A stretch of 64,000 nucleotides of DNA from Calothrix sp. HK-06 (GCF_001904745.1 NZ_MRCD01000030.1:22491-86490); one strand, 5' to 3'. Positions 42,575-52,120 are shown, numbered from the stretch's first letter. The notes: generated by a model from the sequence alone, not told the origin. Numbers and translations are program-made.

Positions 42575-45028
42575 ATGTTTGAACACTTCACTTCCCAAGC
42601 CATTCGGGTAATCATGTTAGCTCAGGAGGAGGCACGCCGCCTGGGGCACAATTTCGTCGGCACTGAGCAAATTCTCCTCGGGCTAATTGGAGAAGGAAAC
42701 GGTGTTGCCGCCAAAGTGCTGAGTGACATGGGCGTTACCCTCAAAGATGCGCGTCGCGAAGTCGAGAAGATTATTGGTCGAGGTTCTGGGTTCGTACCAC
42801 CAGAGATTCCTTTTACCCCTAAAGTTAAAAGTTTATTTGAGCAAGCTTTTAAAGAAGCACGTACACTAGGCAACAATTACATTAGCACTGAACATTTACT
42901 CTTAGGTTTAACTGACGCAGGCGAAGGTGTTGCAGCTAAAGTACTACAAAATTTGGGTATTGACCTTAAAGAAGTTCGCACTGCTGTAATTCGCCGTTTG
43001 GGCGAAGAAGTAGCAGTGGCGCCAGGTGCTAGTGGTAGCAGTCCGCGTCGCAACCAGCAAAACCTTACTATTGAAGAATTTGGTAAGAACTTGACTAAGC
43101 TAGCGCAAGAAGGCAAGCTTGATCCAGTTGTTGGTCGTGACAAAGAAATCGAGCGTACCGTTCAAATTCTCGGTCGTCGTACCAAGAACAATCCTGTATT
43201 AATAGGAGAGCCTGGAGTTGGTAAAACAGCTATCGCCGAAGGTTTGGCGCAGCGTATTATCAACCAAGATGTCCCTGATATTTTGATGGGCAAGCAGGTT
43301 GTTAGCCTTGATATGGGCTTACTTGTTGCAGGTACACGCTTCCGTGGCGACTTTGAAGAGCGTCTTAAGAAAATCATGGAGGAAATCCGCACCGCCGGAA
43401 ATATCATCCTCGTGATTGATGAAATTCACACTTTGGTAGGCGCCGGTGGAGTTGAAGGTGGCATGGATGCTGCCAATATTCTTAAACCAGCGTTAGCACG
43501 TGGCGAACTACAGTGTTTAGGCGCCACAACCCTCGATGAATATCGTAAGCACATCGAGCGTGATGCAGCATTAGAGCGAAGATTCCAGCCAATTATGGTG
43601 GGCGAACCTTCAGTCCAAGAAACCATCGAGATATTATATGGTTTGCGCTCGGTATACGAGCAACATCACCGCGTTACTATTTCTGATGAAGCTTTACTAG
43701 CTGCCGCTACATTATCTGATAGATATATTTCCGACCGTTTCTTACCTGACAAAGCTATCGACTTAATTGACGAAGCAGGTTCGCGCGTGCGTTTGCGGAA
43801 CTCACAAAACGCTGCAAGTCGTGAAATTAAACGCGAATTATTATTAGTCAGTAAAGATAAACAACAATCTGTTCGTGTTCAAGACTTTGATAAAGCAGGA
43901 ACACTGCGTGACAAAGAACTTGAGCTTGAAGAACAACTTAAAGCTGAAGAAAACGGCTTTATTAGTAACCCTACTGTTGACGAAGAAGACATTGCACAAA
44001 TTGTTGCTTCGTGGACTGGTGTTCCTGTCAACAAGCTTACAGAGTCTGAATCTGAAATGCTGTTGCACCTCGAAGATACATTGCACCAGCGTTTAATTGG
44101 ACAAGAGCAAGCTGTTACCGCAGTATCTCGTGCCCTTCGACGCGCGCGCGTTGGTTTGAAAAATCCAAATCGACCAATTGCCAGCTTTATCTTCTCAGGT
44201 CCTACGGGTGTAGGTAAGACCGAGTTAGCAAAATCTTTGGCAGCATATTTCTTTGGCGCCGAAGATGCAATGATTCGTCTTGACATGTCCGAGTACATGG
44301 AACGTCACACCGTTTCCAAACTCATCGGCTCGCCTCCAGGTTATGTAGGCTACGATGAAGGTGGACAACTCACCGAAGCAATTCGCCGCAAACCTTACAC
44401 AGTGGTGCTATTCGACGAAATCGAAAAAGCGCACCCCGATGTATTCAATATGCTGTTGCAATTGCTTGATGACGGACACCTTACCGATGCGAAAGGTAGA
44501 AAAGTGGACTTCAAAAACACTTTAATTATCTTGACATCGAACATTGGTTCCAAAGTCATCGAAAAAGGTGGTGGTGGTTTAGGGTTCCAGTTCGAGGATG
44601 CAGCTGAAGCGAGCTACAACCGCATCAAGAACTTGGTCAACGAAGAACTCAAAGCTTTCTTCCGTCCAGAATTCCTCAACCGTCTTGACGACATTATTGT
44701 CTTCACGCAACTCAACAAAGACGAAGTTAAGCAAATCGCTGACATTATGCTTAAAGACGTTTCTAACCGTCTAGTTGAAAAAGGTATTACCCTCGAAGTT
44801 ACCGAGCGCTTCAAAGACCGCGTGGTACAAGAAGGTTATGACCCAAGCTATGGCGCCAGACCATTACGTCGAGCTATTATGCGTCTGTTAGAAGACTCAT
44901 TAGCCGAAGCAATGCTCTCTGGTCAAGTTGTCGATGGAGACAAAGCAGTAGTTGACGTTGACGACGACGGTCAAGTAAGAGTCAGAAAATTAGAAAAACC
45001 TGAGTTACTTCTAGCTAACGTTGGCTAA
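42575..45028 (+). CDS. clpC: ATP-dependent Clp protease ATP-binding subunit ClpC
   Basis: 817 aa Hsp100 chaperone. It has the N-domain with two repeats ([37 protein letters not shown]). AAA-1 follows, with [15 protein letters not shown] and [12 protein letters not shown], then a middle UVR-like coil [23 protein letters not shown]-2 has [15 protein letters not shown] and [14 protein letters not shown], plus a C-terminal [11 protein letters not shown] tail. It unfolds substrates for the ClpP/R protease and is essential in cyanobacteria. ATG 42575 opens the N-domain; the in-frame GTG at 42521 adds an unrelated basic stretch. Confidence 0.96.
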   Translation: MFEHFTSQAIRVIMLAQEEARRLGHNFVGTEQILLGLIGEGNGVAAKVLSDMGVTLKDARREVEKIIGRGSGFVPPEIPFTPKVKSLFEQAFKEARTLGNNYISTEHLLLGLTDAGEGVAAKVLQNLGIDLKEVRTAVIRRLGEEVAVAPGASGSSPRRNQQNLTIEEFGKNLTKLAQEGKLDPVVGRDKEIERTVQILGRRTKNNPVLIGEPGVGKTAIAEGLAQRIINQDVPDILMGKQVVSLDMGLLVAGTRFRGDFEERLKKIMEEIRTAGNIILVIDEIHTLVGAGGVEGGMDAANILKPALARGELQCLGATTLDEYRKHIERDAALERRFQPIMVGEPSVQETIEILYGLRSVYEQHHRVTISDEALLAAATLSDRYISDRFLPDKAIDLIDEAGSRVRLRNSQNAASREIKRELLLVSKDKQQSVRVQDFDKAGTLRDKELELEEQLKAEENGFISNPTVDEEDIAQIVASWTGVPVNKLTESESEMLLHLEDTLHQRLIGQEQAVTAVSRALRRARVGLKNPNRPIASFIFSGPTGVGKTELAKSLAAYFFGAEDAMIRLDMSEYMERHTVSKLIGSPPGYVGYDEGGQLTEAIRRKPYTVVLFDEIEKAHPDVFNMLLQLLDDGHLTDAKGRKVDFKNTLIILTSNIGSKVIEKGGGGLGFQFEDAAEASYNRIKNLVNEELKAFFRPEFLNRLDDIIVFTQLNKDEVKQIADIMLKDVSNRLVEKGITLEVTERFKDRVVQEGYDPSYGARPLRRAIMRLLEDSLAEAMLSGQVVDGDKAVVDVDDDGQVRVRKLEKPELLLANVG

Positions 45029-45052
45029 ATTGTAACTTTAACTTAAATACAC

Positions 45053-45083
45053 AAGGGCACGACATCATCGTGTCCTTTTTTTT
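45053..45083 (+). terminator. Terminator after clpC
   Basis: AAGGGCACGA and TCGTGTCCTT form a stem around CATCA, followed by eight T residues, 25 bp after the stop. Confidence 0.88.
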
Positions 45084-45093
45084 ACATGAACGC

Positions 45094-45147
45094 CTGTAGA
45101 GACGCGATTTATTCCCTGCGGGACACTGCGTGAACGCGTCTCTACGT
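45094..45147. repeat. GTAGAGACGCG palindromic repeat
   Basis: GTAGAGACGCG (45095-45105) is reverse-complementary to CGCGTCTCTAC (45135-45145) around GATTTATTCCCTGCGGGACA-type sequence. This is a widespread cyanobacterial intergenic palindrome. Confidence 0.75.
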
Positions 45148-45172
45148 AGATATAATTTTTACAATTTGAGGA

Positions 45173-45877
45173 CTAGTTACCTGGTAAATTATCAGGGTCA
45201 ACACCAAGAGAACGCAAATACTCTGCTAGCTTTTCCGCACGTTGCTGCTGATAAAATGCGTTTTCGTCTGCTGTCAAATAACGATTTCCTTGTTCTGAGT
45301 ACCAACACAATAATTCTTGTTGAATACCTGCAAATATACCTCGATATCTTCCTATACCTAAACCGACTTCGGGCATCCAGTAAGGTTCACCAATCTGTAA
45401 TTGATACGATTTGCCCACTAGCTTATACACTTCAAATGCTTGATGTTGGTCACGATACCAATATAGAGGGTTGTAAATTACATAGTAAAGTACGCCAAGT
45501 TTCGCGTAAATATCACGCTTTTGGTCATATTCGGCGCCTGGTGTATGAGATACTATTTCTAATGTCAAAATCGGTACTACTTCATTTTCTTCCCACACTG
45601 CATAGCTTCTGCGAGATTCTCCATCTTTTTTACGCGGAACCCCTAAGCTAAGAAACCCATCAGGCACTACAGGTACTCTCGGACTAACACCTGTTGTATG
45701 ATAAATTCCCATATCTATACCAAAGAACCAATCCATTCGAGATGCCCAAATTGAGTTCAGTAAAAACAATAGAACATTGGGCAAAAAATTTTGGTCTTCG
45801 TTATCCACAGGTGTATCGTCCGAACAAGGTAGCTCTTTTGTGCTTGGTAACGCAATTTTCTTGGGGTCACTAAGCAT
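45173..45877 (-). CDS. Uma2-family (DUF820) putative endonuclease
   Basis: 234 aa. Uma2 core with VVPDGFLSLGVP carrying the metal-binding Asp, EENEVVPILTLEIVSHTPGAEYDQKRDIYAKLG (read as LTLEIVSHTPG and KRDIYAKLG) and YYVIYNP. A C-terminal helical tail is AENAF-like (QQQRAEKLAEYLRSLGVDPD). It belongs to the larger, tailed Uma2 subgroup, distinct from the 198-aa copy at 36611. Function in the cell unproven. Confidence 0.88.
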   Translation of the reverse strand: MLSDPKKIALPSTKELPCSDDTPVDNEDQNFLPNVLLFLLNSIWASRMDWFFGIDMGIYHTTGVSPRVPVVPDGFLSLGVPRKKDGESRRSYAVWEENEVVPILTLEIVSHTPGAEYDQKRDIYAKLGVLYYVIYNPLYWYRDQHQAFEVYKLVGKSYQLQIGEPYWMPEVGLGIGRYRGIFAGIQQELLCWYSEQGNRYLTADENAFYQQQRAEKLAEYLRSLGVDPDNLPGN

Positions 45878-46050
45878 AGTCTTTTATTTAAATCTTGGTT
45901 CAATTATTTTATTATAGGTTCACAATCTAGGACACGATTTATGGCTTGACAGTGAAGGCGCCTTTGTACGTTATTTATAGCTTGTTTGCACACCCTGAGT
46001 ATATGGCATTGTTATTCCCCTCATTGTGCCTCGCATAAAATGGTAAACTC

Positions 46051-46070
46051 TGATAACATTAACGTTATCA
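46051..46070. promoter_or_regulatory. Operator-like palindrome before toxin-antitoxin pair
   Basis: TGATAACATTAACGTTATCA, a near-perfect 20-bp palindrome (arms TGATAAC/GTTATCA), ends a few bases before the toxin start. Such sites are usually bound by the antitoxin to repress the operon. Confidence 0.7.
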
Positions 46071-46085
46071 TGGGTGTTAATTGCA

Positions 46086-46457
46086 GTGGGCGAGTGGAAA
46101 ATTGAGTTTTACCAAATCAGTGAAGATAATTCTCCTGTTTTAGACTGGTTTAAAGGGCAGGAACCAAAAGTAAAGGCGAAAATTGGTCGTATATTTGACC
46201 TCTTGGAAGAGCAAGGTATAGCAGTTGGTATGCCTTATGTAAAACCGCTTGAGGAAAAACTTTATGAAATAAGGATAGAGCAAAATACTAATATTTATCG
46301 TGTAATTTATTTTGCTTGGACTGGGAAACAATTTATTATGCTTCATGGCTTTCAGAAGAAAACCCATAAAACCCCTAAAAAAGACCTTAAACTAGCTCTG
46401 GAGCGAATGAAAGACTTTTTAATTCAACACGATGCTAAACAGGAAGAAAATTCTTAA
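46086..46457 (+). CDS. HigB/RelE-type toxin (Gp49-like, DUF891)
   Basis: About 123 aa from GTG 46086 (GTG 46074 also possible). The Gp49/HigB-like RelE-superfamily fold shows in WKIEFYQISEDNSPVLDWFK, KPLEEKLYEIRIEQNTNIYRVIYFAWTG (read as LYEIRIEQNTNIYRVIY, with the catalytic basic pair) and MLHGFQKKTHKTPKKDLKLA, the hallmark GFxKKTxKTP. These toxins cleave ribosome-bound mRNA. Its XRE antitoxin gene follows 39 bp downstream, the reverse order typical of hig loci. Confidence 0.87.
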   Translation: MGEWKIEFYQISEDNSPVLDWFKGQEPKVKAKIGRIFDLLEEQGIAVGMPYVKPLEEKLYEIRIEQNTNIYRVIYFAWTGKQFIMLHGFQKKTHKTPKKDLKLALERMKDFLIQHDAKQEENS

Positions 46458-46496
46458 ATTGGTATAAATTAGTATTAATCATAAGGTAAATCAACA

Positions 46497-46853
46497 ATGA
46501 ATCATAAAAAAATAACATGGGATTCAATTCGTTCAGAGGTACTAGCAGACCCTGAAGTTAAAGCTGAGTACGATGCACTCGAATCTGAATTTGATCTTGC
46601 ACGAAAAGTTATCGCTCTTAGGAAAGCAAGTGGTTTAAATCAAAGAGATTTTGCCGAACGAGTAGGAATAAAACAGCCACAGCTTGCACGTCTTGAATCA
46701 GGTAAACAAATGCCGAAACTAGACACTCTTAGTAAAATAGCTTCTGGAGCAGGATATGAAATAGAAATCCACTTTGTTCCTAAACAGGATAAGCAAACAA
46801 ACAAAGTCGAACCTTTACGCATTTCTATTACAGATTCCATAACAAACCCGTAA
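46497..46853 (+). CDS. XRE-family antitoxin (HigA-like)
   Basis: 118 aa with a leading helix (WDSIRSEVLADPEVKAEYDA). A Cro/C1-type helix-turn-helix follows (about 36-92): ALRKASGLNQRDFAERVGIK then QPQLARLESGKQMPKLDTL. The C-terminal segment YEIEIHFVPKQ is a short beta strand likely to dock the toxin. It should neutralise the upstream toxin and bind the palindrome at 46051. Confidence 0.88.
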   Translation: MNHKKITWDSIRSEVLADPEVKAEYDALESEFDLARKVIALRKASGLNQRDFAERVGIKQPQLARLESGKQMPKLDTLSKIASGAGYEIEIHFVPKQDKQTNKVEPLRISITDSITNP

Positions 46854-46971
46854 TATATTTGCTCTGGTCTGTATTGCAATAGCTGGTTTATTTTGATTGT
46901 AGTATTGTGAATAATAAATAAAAACAAGCGAAGTGTTGTGCAATTGGAGAAATACTTCAAGTTTCTTGTAT

Positions 46972-47325
46972 ATGAAATATCTAGAAATGCGGCAAGAACT
47001 GCTGTTAGCCATAGAAAAATTATCGGATACTGAATATCAATCTCACAATTGGTTAGCTTGTAGCACAGGTAAAAGCGATTGCTTTGATAACGTAATTCAT
47101 TTTTTATATGACCATGCTGGTTTTGATGAAGATTCTGAAGGAACGATTGGCTTATTTGTTAGAGATAAACAAGAATTAACAACTATTATGAAAGTAATAG
47201 AAGCTTTAGAACAATTATTTGAATTATTGGGAACAAATGCCTCAGATGCAGATTATATTAGTTCACTAGCATGGTTAGATGTAGTTGGAACAGCAAAAGA
47301 GGCTTTAAAAATTTTAAGAGAATAA
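46972..47325 (+). CDS. SCO4402-family protein
   Basis: 117 aa: MRQELLLAIEKLSDTEYQ (start), SDCFDNVIHFLYDHAGFDED, GTIGLFVRDKQELTTIMKVIEAL and ASDADYISSLAWLDVVGTAKEAL. This all-helical pattern matches the SCO4402-like immunity-type family as I remember it. The function is unknown; it could be an immunity or accessory protein following the toxin-antitoxin pair. ATG 46972 is chosen at the family start. Confidence 0.7.
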   Translation: MKYLEMRQELLLAIEKLSDTEYQSHNWLACSTGKSDCFDNVIHFLYDHAGFDEDSEGTIGLFVRDKQELTTIMKVIEALEQLFELLGTNASDADYISSLAWLDVVGTAKEALKILRE

Positions 47326-47389
47326 TTGTTGCATCAATCAAGGCTGGACAATAATCAGCCAACGATTATTACCATAGGGGCGAGGGAGG

Positions 47390-47452
47390 AGTACACAGAG
47401 GAGCAACAACTCTCCCAAACCCTCTTATCTCTGTGCCCTCTGTGTCTCTGTT
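47390..47452. repeat. ACACAGAGG/CCTCTGTGT inverted repeat
   Basis: TACACAGAGGA (47392-47402) versus CCCTCTGTGTCTCTG (47436-47450); this dispersed cyanobacterial motif also appears in part near 14655-14680. Confidence 0.6.
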
Positions 47453-47479
47453 GTAGATTCTTTTATAAATTGGTATGTC

Positions 47480-47536
47480 AGGGCGGGTTTAGTTTAATTG
47501 TAATGTGTGTTGAAGTTTGTCGATTAACCCGCCCCC
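47480..47536 (-). repeat. GGGCGGGTTAACC hairpin repeat, copy 6
   Basis: AGGGCGGGTTTAG leads and GATTAACCCGCCCC ends, 8 bp before the murF stop. It may serve as a terminator for the minus-strand gene. Confidence 0.75.
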
Positions 47537-47543
47537 ACGGTAT

Positions 47544-48899
47544 TTAACAATTACATTCTGCGCGCAATTGGTTTACTACTTTTTCTAATCCTACTGAATG
47601 CGCTGCTTTAAATAGTAAACGGTCACCTGCTTGTACATATGACTTTAAGCGCGTCACCATTTCTGTATGACAAGTAAAGCACTCAGATGGTATTCCTTCT
47701 GCGCTCTTAACTATTGTTTCAGCATCTTGTCCGTCAATTAATACCATAAGCGCATCTAAATTGAGACTTTTTACCATTTCACCAACGCGCTGATGTAATT
47801 GATGCGAACGTTCTCCTAATTCTTTCATGGCGCCTAATACTGCAATACGGCGCCTACCTGGTGTTTCTGCCAGTAAATTCAACGCTGCTAACATTGCTTC
47901 TGGCGCCGCATTATATGTCTCATCCAAAATTACCACATCGTTGGGTAACATAAACTGCTGCGAACGTCCAGATGGCATATGCACTTCTACACCTGATTGT
48001 AAAGACGTAAAGCTTATATCAAGCACTTTTGCTACAGCTAAAGCAGCTAAATAATTAGTTGCATTATGACGCCCAGCTAAAGGTAAAGGTAATCGTATTC
48101 TGCCAACTTCGATAGTATGATTATCGATTAAGCTGCCTTGGATATCACCACCCGATAACCCATAGGTAATAACTTCACCCTGCCACACTTTTGCAGCAAC
48201 TTCCATCAACAGCGGGTTATCGTAGTTGAGAATAGCTACACCGTCAGGTGGCATTTCGGCTAATAACTCGCACTTTGCTTGGGCAATAGCTTCTTCAGAA
48301 CCAAGTAACTCAATATGCGCGGTTCCCACATTTGTAATAACTCCAATTGTCGGACGTGCAATATGCGTCAAATCAGCAATCTGCCCCATTCCACGCATTG
48401 CCATTTCAATTACAGCAAAATCGTGTTCTTTACCAACTTCTAATAAAGTCTTTGGTACACCAATTTCATTATTAAAGTTCGCGTGTGTTTTGTGAACCTT
48501 ACCTTGTGTCGCCAAAACCGCAGCTATTAACTCTTTAGTAGTCGTTTTACCTACAGAACCAGTTACACCAATCACTGGAATATCAAGGCTATCGCGCCAC
48601 CAACGTGCAATATTTTGGTACGCTGTTAGTGTGTTTTTGACTTGGAGTACAGGCAACCCTTGATTCTCATACTCAAAATCAACAATTGCTGCAATGGCCC
48701 CAAATTCAATAGCCATAGACACAAACTTATGTCCATCAAACTTTTCACCACGTAAAGCTATAAATACCTCACCAGGTTTAATTAGCCTAGTGTCTGTTTG
48801 TATACCTATACTTATATTATTTAATGCTGCATTCGATACATTTAAAGGCTTGGCGCCAGTCGCTTCAATTAACTTTGTGAGGGTGGCAGAACAGGACAT
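47544..48899 (-). CDS. murF: UDP-MurNAc-tripeptide:D-Ala-D-Ala ligase MurF
   Basis: 451 aa Mur ligase. The N-terminal substrate domain (IGIQTDTRLIKPGEVFIALRG) is followed by the ATP P-loop VIGVTGSVGKTTTKELIAA (about 108-126), the Mur motif AVIEMAMRGMGQI, VITNVGTAHIELLGS and ILNYDNP. The C-terminal domain starts at MPSGRSQQF and includes DETYNAAPEAM. It adds D-Ala-D-Ala to the peptidoglycan precursor in the cytoplasm. Monocistronic here. Confidence 0.95.
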   Translation of the reverse strand: MSCSATLTKLIEATGAKPLNVSNAALNNISIGIQTDTRLIKPGEVFIALRGEKFDGHKFVSMAIEFGAIAAIVDFEYENQGLPVLQVKNTLTAYQNIARWWRDSLDIPVIGVTGSVGKTTTKELIAAVLATQGKVHKTHANFNNEIGVPKTLLEVGKEHDFAVIEMAMRGMGQIADLTHIARPTIGVITNVGTAHIELLGSEEAIAQAKCELLAEMPPDGVAILNYDNPLLMEVAAKVWQGEVITYGLSGGDIQGSLIDNHTIEVGRIRLPLPLAGRHNATNYLAALAVAKVLDISFTSLQSGVEVHMPSGRSQQFMLPNDVVILDETYNAAPEAMLAALNLLAETPGRRRIAVLGAMKELGERSHQLHQRVGEMVKSLNLDALMVLIDGQDAETIVKSAEGIPSECFTCHTEMVTRLKSYVQAGDRLLFKAAHSVGLEKVVNQLRAECNC

Positions 48900-49192
48900 C
48901 TTACTCAGATTTATTTCAAAGGTTCGTTTTTTTATATTCCAGCGTCAGTGAATAACGCAAGGATAAAAGTCCTTAAATCCTATATTCTTTTACTTAATAT
49001 AGGAAGTGTAGAGGTTAACATTCTTACTTTAATTTGTCAAAGTCTGGCGCCGAGCGAACACTTACATTTTTAACACAGCTAACGGTAGATTTTTTTACTT
49101 ATATATATTTAATGGTTCATGAATACTATTGATCTGTCAAAAGTGTTTACCAAAAAACATTTATAAACAAATTCTCCAAATAAAGCAAATTG
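48900..49192. other. Intergenic region upstream of murF
   Basis: AT-rich, with one GGCGCC at 49046. No gene was recognised; it should contain the murF promoter. Confidence 0.4.
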
Positions 49193-49262
49193 GCAGCGGA
49201 TGCAACGGATGTAACGGATGATTTATTTGTCACGTCCGCTACATCCGTTCTTATCCGTTGCC
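49193..49262. repeat. NNAACGGAT inverted repeat, compact copy at terB end
   Basis: Left arm GGCAGCGGATGCAACGGATG then TAACGGATG (49193-49221). Right arm CGCTACATCCGTT and TATCCGTTGCC (49235-49262). Only about 15 bases separate the arms, making this the tightest hairpin of the family. It starts two bases after the terB stop codon. Confidence 0.82.
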
Positions 49263-49263
49263 A

Positions 49264-49707
49264 TTAACCGCGATTTTTAATTAACATGACCTCGATAATT
49301 TGAGTTGCAACTTCGCTGTTTAAACTCAAAGCTTGGTACAAGTCGTCTAAAAATTCCTTTTCTTCTATAGCAACAACTCCATCCGCTAAAATCAAATCGG
49401 TAGCGACTGCAAACGCTGACTCCCGCATGTCGTAAGGTAAAGACTCCTTAGCAACATCGAACAGACCGTTTATTCCTTCGTGACGTAAAATACCCAAAAG
49501 CTTATCAAACATCCGTTGCATGACATCGTTTGAGTAGCTGCGGTATAACTTCATTCGAGACAACGTAGCAGTTAGAGCGCGCATTTCATCTTCAGAGAGA
49601 TATCCATCAGACGCAACAGCAGACAAAGTAATAGCAGCAAAAGCTTCTGCCGGAGTCATCAGTTCTTTTACCGTATTATTACCGAGTACTTTGTCAAATA
49701 AACCCAT
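49264..49707 (-). CDS. TerB-family tellurite-resistance/stress protein
   Basis: 147 aa from ATG 49707, which has AAGGA upstream. A single TerB helical domain with two acidic metal-binding halves: AFAAITLSAVASDGYLSEDEMRAL (about 22-45) and FAVATDLILADGVVAIEEKEFL (about 92-113). TerB proteins sense or buffer metal and envelope stress. A decayed second copy lies immediately upstream at 49867. Confidence 0.88.
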   Translation of the reverse strand: MGLFDKVLGNNTVKELMTPAEAFAAITLSAVASDGYLSEDEMRALTATLSRMKLYRSYSNDVMQRMFDKLLGILRHEGINGLFDVAKESLPYDMRESAFAVATDLILADGVVAIEEKEFLDDLYQALSLNSEVATQIIEVMLIKNRG

Positions 49708-49866
49708 TTTAGTGTTATCCTTTTGTTGGAAATATTTCAAGATGACATTACACTTGTTATATGGCTGGCAAGCGTCGTAACTTGTGCAATGTCTTTTTTC
49801 TGGTAATCTCAGTATTCCCTATATTCAGTAAAAAGTAACACCATCAGTTAAGTGTGTAGAAATTTA

Positions 49867-50208
49867 TTAACGCCGATTCTTGATTATCATGACTTTTACA
49901 ATCTGTGTAGCGGTTTCGTCTTATATATTCAGGCTTTGATATAAATCGCCTAAGAAGCTTTGTTTAAGTTCTGTAACATAACCGTCCGATAATACCAAGT
50001 CGGCAGCTACAGCAAATACTGTTTCTTAAAGAGTAGGGTAAAGAATTTTTGGCTGCATTGATTAATGCGGCACGTCATTGGGAAAACTGCGTTGAGAGCT
50101 TCATTCTAGATAGCGCTAGCGCTGAGACGCGCGCTTCGTTATCTGACTAGGTACGTCTGTAACTTTACTTTGAATTCCACCAAAAAATATCTTATTAAAT
50201 AAGCCCAT
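49867..50208 (-). pseudogene. Second terB copy, inactivated
   Basis: From ATG 50208 the minus strand reads MGLFNKIFFGG, then soon stops (SQR then TAG). After a shortened, shifted middle it resumes ETVFAVAADLVLSDGYVTEL, FLGDLYQSLNI, a TAA where Asn/Ser stands in the intact copy, then DETATQIVKVMIIKNR and the end at 49867. It matches the intact terB beginning to end, so it is a tandem duplicate that has decayed by stops and a deletion. Confidence 0.85.
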
Positions 50209-50453
50209 TGTTGCTTGCTCCGTGTAAGACGTCGATGTAGCATTGCTTGTTTACCCAGAAGGTTTTACCAAGACTACCTGCTTTATCTGACTTTCACACC
50301 TAGTATTCCCAGCACCACAGCAAGGCAAACACCAGAAAGCAACAGTTAATATACAAAAGTTAATGTACCCTTGTACTCATGTAGTTTTGTTAAGATAGAG
50401 TCAATCAAAGTTGGGGATGAGAATGCCCTTTTTTTTGAGTCTGCTGTAATTAC
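50209..50453. other. Intergenic region between terB remnant and small membrane protein
   Basis: No gene or clear repeat recognised; likely terminator/promoter material only. Confidence 0.3.
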
Positions 50454-50591
50454 CTAGCGGTCGCTTGCTTTCTCTATTGATTCGATTACTGCTAAACCGA
50501 TACCAGAAGCTGCCACAAGTAGTATCGCAGAAGCCAAAAAAGCATTGACAAGAATTCGGAGGGCATCATCGAAGAAAATATAGCTGTCCAT
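50454..50591 (-). CDS. 45-residue single-helix membrane protein
   Basis: 45 aa: MDSYIFFDDALRILVNAF followed by a hydrophobic Ala/Leu/Ile helix (LASAILLVAASGIGLAVIES) and a charged end EKASDR. ATG 50591 has a good GAGGATAAAACA leader, and this supports a real gene. An in-frame ATG at 50651 would lengthen it without a ribosome site. Function unknown. It is one of three mini membrane proteins in this window; the other two are at 26755 and 27210. Confidence 0.6.
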   Translation of the reverse strand: MDSYIFFDDALRILVNAFLASAILLVAASGIGLAVIESIEKASDR

Positions 50592-50880
50592 TGTTTTATC
50601 CTCAATTGTGTAAGTGAACTGGTAGTATTTATTCCTCCACACCCAGAGCATTCAATTCCGTTAAAAATTTGCTCTTAGGGGTATCTTAACAAAACTTCAA
50701 ATAAATCATAACGCAATTTTCAACAAATCATCCTAAAGATAGGATGACTTTTTCATGAGATTTTGTTATGTCTCATACTAAGTACACTCGTGTTTAAAAA
50801 ACCATTGATGATTCTTATCAGTATTATCAATGGAAATAATTAAGTTAAAATAGTTACAAGAAATCTACGTTAAATTCCGT

Positions 50881-51423
50881 ATGAATTTATTAAAAATAAA
50901 AATCGTCACAAACAGACTTTTGCTCAAACCAATAGCTATGCAGTATAAGAGCGAGATTTTTAAAGAATTTATAAATGAAATAGCTATTTATATGACTCCT
51001 CGGCCTGCAATTGACATATTTGAGACAGAATCGTTTATTAATGAATCTATAACTGGTTTAACTGAAGGGTCTAATCTCCAACTCGTAATTATAAAAAAAG
51101 ATACACAAGAGTTTCTAGGCTGTACTGGAATTCATAATCTTAAGGCGAAGGCGCCTTCTTTACATCCAGAATTTGGAATTTGGCTAAAAAAATCCGCACA
51201 CGGCAATTGTTACGGACTTGAAACAATTCACGCTCTTAAGGAATGGGCTGAAGAAAACCTTGATTTTGACTACCTTATTTATCCTGTAGATAGGAATAAC
51301 TACCCAAGTCGGAGAATTCCCGAACGCTTAGGTGGAATAATTGTTAAGCAATATGACAAACAAAGCCTAAGCGGCAATACCCTACATCTACTCGAATACA
51401 AAATTCCCAAATCGTCATGCTGA
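50881..51423 (+). CDS. RimJ/RimL-type GNAT acetyltransferase
   Basis: 180 aa. IVTNRLLLKPIAMQYKSEIF opens a RimJ/L-type GNAT domain. FLGCTGIHNLKAKAPSLHPEFGIWLKKSAHGNCYGLETIHAL holds the core strands and the acetyl-CoA loop (KSAHGNCYGLE). YPVDRNNYPSRRIPERLGG ends the fold with the classic NxxSxxIxExLG pattern. It probably acetylates an N-terminus or small amine. It stands alone, with a GGCGCC within. Confidence 0.85.
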   Translation: MNLLKIKIVTNRLLLKPIAMQYKSEIFKEFINEIAIYMTPRPAIDIFETESFINESITGLTEGSNLQLVIIKKDTQEFLGCTGIHNLKAKAPSLHPEFGIWLKKSAHGNCYGLETIHALKEWAEENLDFDYLIYPVDRNNYPSRRIPERLGGIIVKQYDKQSLSGNTLHLLEYKIPKSSC

Positions 51424-51527
51424 ACGTAGTACTTTAATACTGAACGAACTGAAGTATCTCAAAATCTACAACTACAACCAAAAATCCCCAAACTGTCATA
51501 CTATAATGACATAACTACTCCAAAACA

Positions 51528-51773
51528 TTGTATACAGGCGTAACCAACGATTTAAATCGCCGTGTTTATGAGCATAAGCAAAAATTAATACCAGGTTTGA
51601 CGCAAAAATATAATATAACCAAGCTTATTTATTTTGAAGAAACTACAGATGTAACAGATGCTATCGCGCGAGAAAAACAAATAAAAGGTTGGTTACGCGA
51701 AAAAAAGATTGCTTTAATTGAGTCGATAAACCCAACGTGGAAAGATTTAAGTGATGGTTGGTATGATAGCTAG
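51528..51773 (+). pseudogene. GIY-YIG nuclease domain lacking its N-terminus
   Basis: The frame reads LYTGVTNDLNRRVYEHKQKL, LIYFEETTDVTDAIAREKQ, IKGWLREKKIALIESINPTW: the normal body of a GIY-YIG protein of the YhbQ type, from the YIG part onward. The preceding first strand with the GIY tyrosine is out of frame (ATAATGACATAAC), so the gene seems frameshifted near its start. A TTG at 51528 could initiate a shortened product, which would miss a catalytic Tyr. Confidence 0.7.
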
Positions 51774-51841
51774 CTTTCAAAGTCTGTTTTGAGTATGATT
51801 GTTAGGCGCCTATAACGGAACATATCCTGAATGTGCCGCCT

Positions 51842-52120
51842 ACTCAAACCCTAAATTGTCATGCTGAACGAAATGAAGCATCTCTATATTATGAATCTGT
51901 AGTAAGATTCTACTCTTCGCCTAGATGTTTCGCTGCGCTCAAGATGACAGGTTGTAATTACACTGATGTTGGGATAGGGATGTTTCGCTGCGCTCAAGAT
52001 GACAGGTTGTTATGATGCTGACGTTGAGATAGAGATGTTTAACTGCGCTCAACATGACAGGTGTGGTTGTTACGCTGATGTTGGAATAGAGATGTTTCGC
52101 TACGCTCAATATGACAGATG
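51842..52120. repeat. About 56-bp tandem repeat, four units
   Basis: A unit with GATGTTTCGCTGCGCTCAAG plus ATGACAGG recurs near 51923, 51979, 52033 and 52090, each separated by a variable GATGTTG-GATAGAG linker. The upstream part (51860-51922) is a related single unit. Fragments of the same sequence family occur at 51412-51480 and 56015-56063. Confidence 0.8.

Noticed and set aside
43844..44298. Minus-strand frames inside clpC
   Set aside because: They are antisense shadows of a highly conserved coding sequence.
51842..52120. CRISPR array
   Set aside because: The roughly 56-bp units are long, imperfect and contain no unique spacers between identical short repeats; no cas genes are present.
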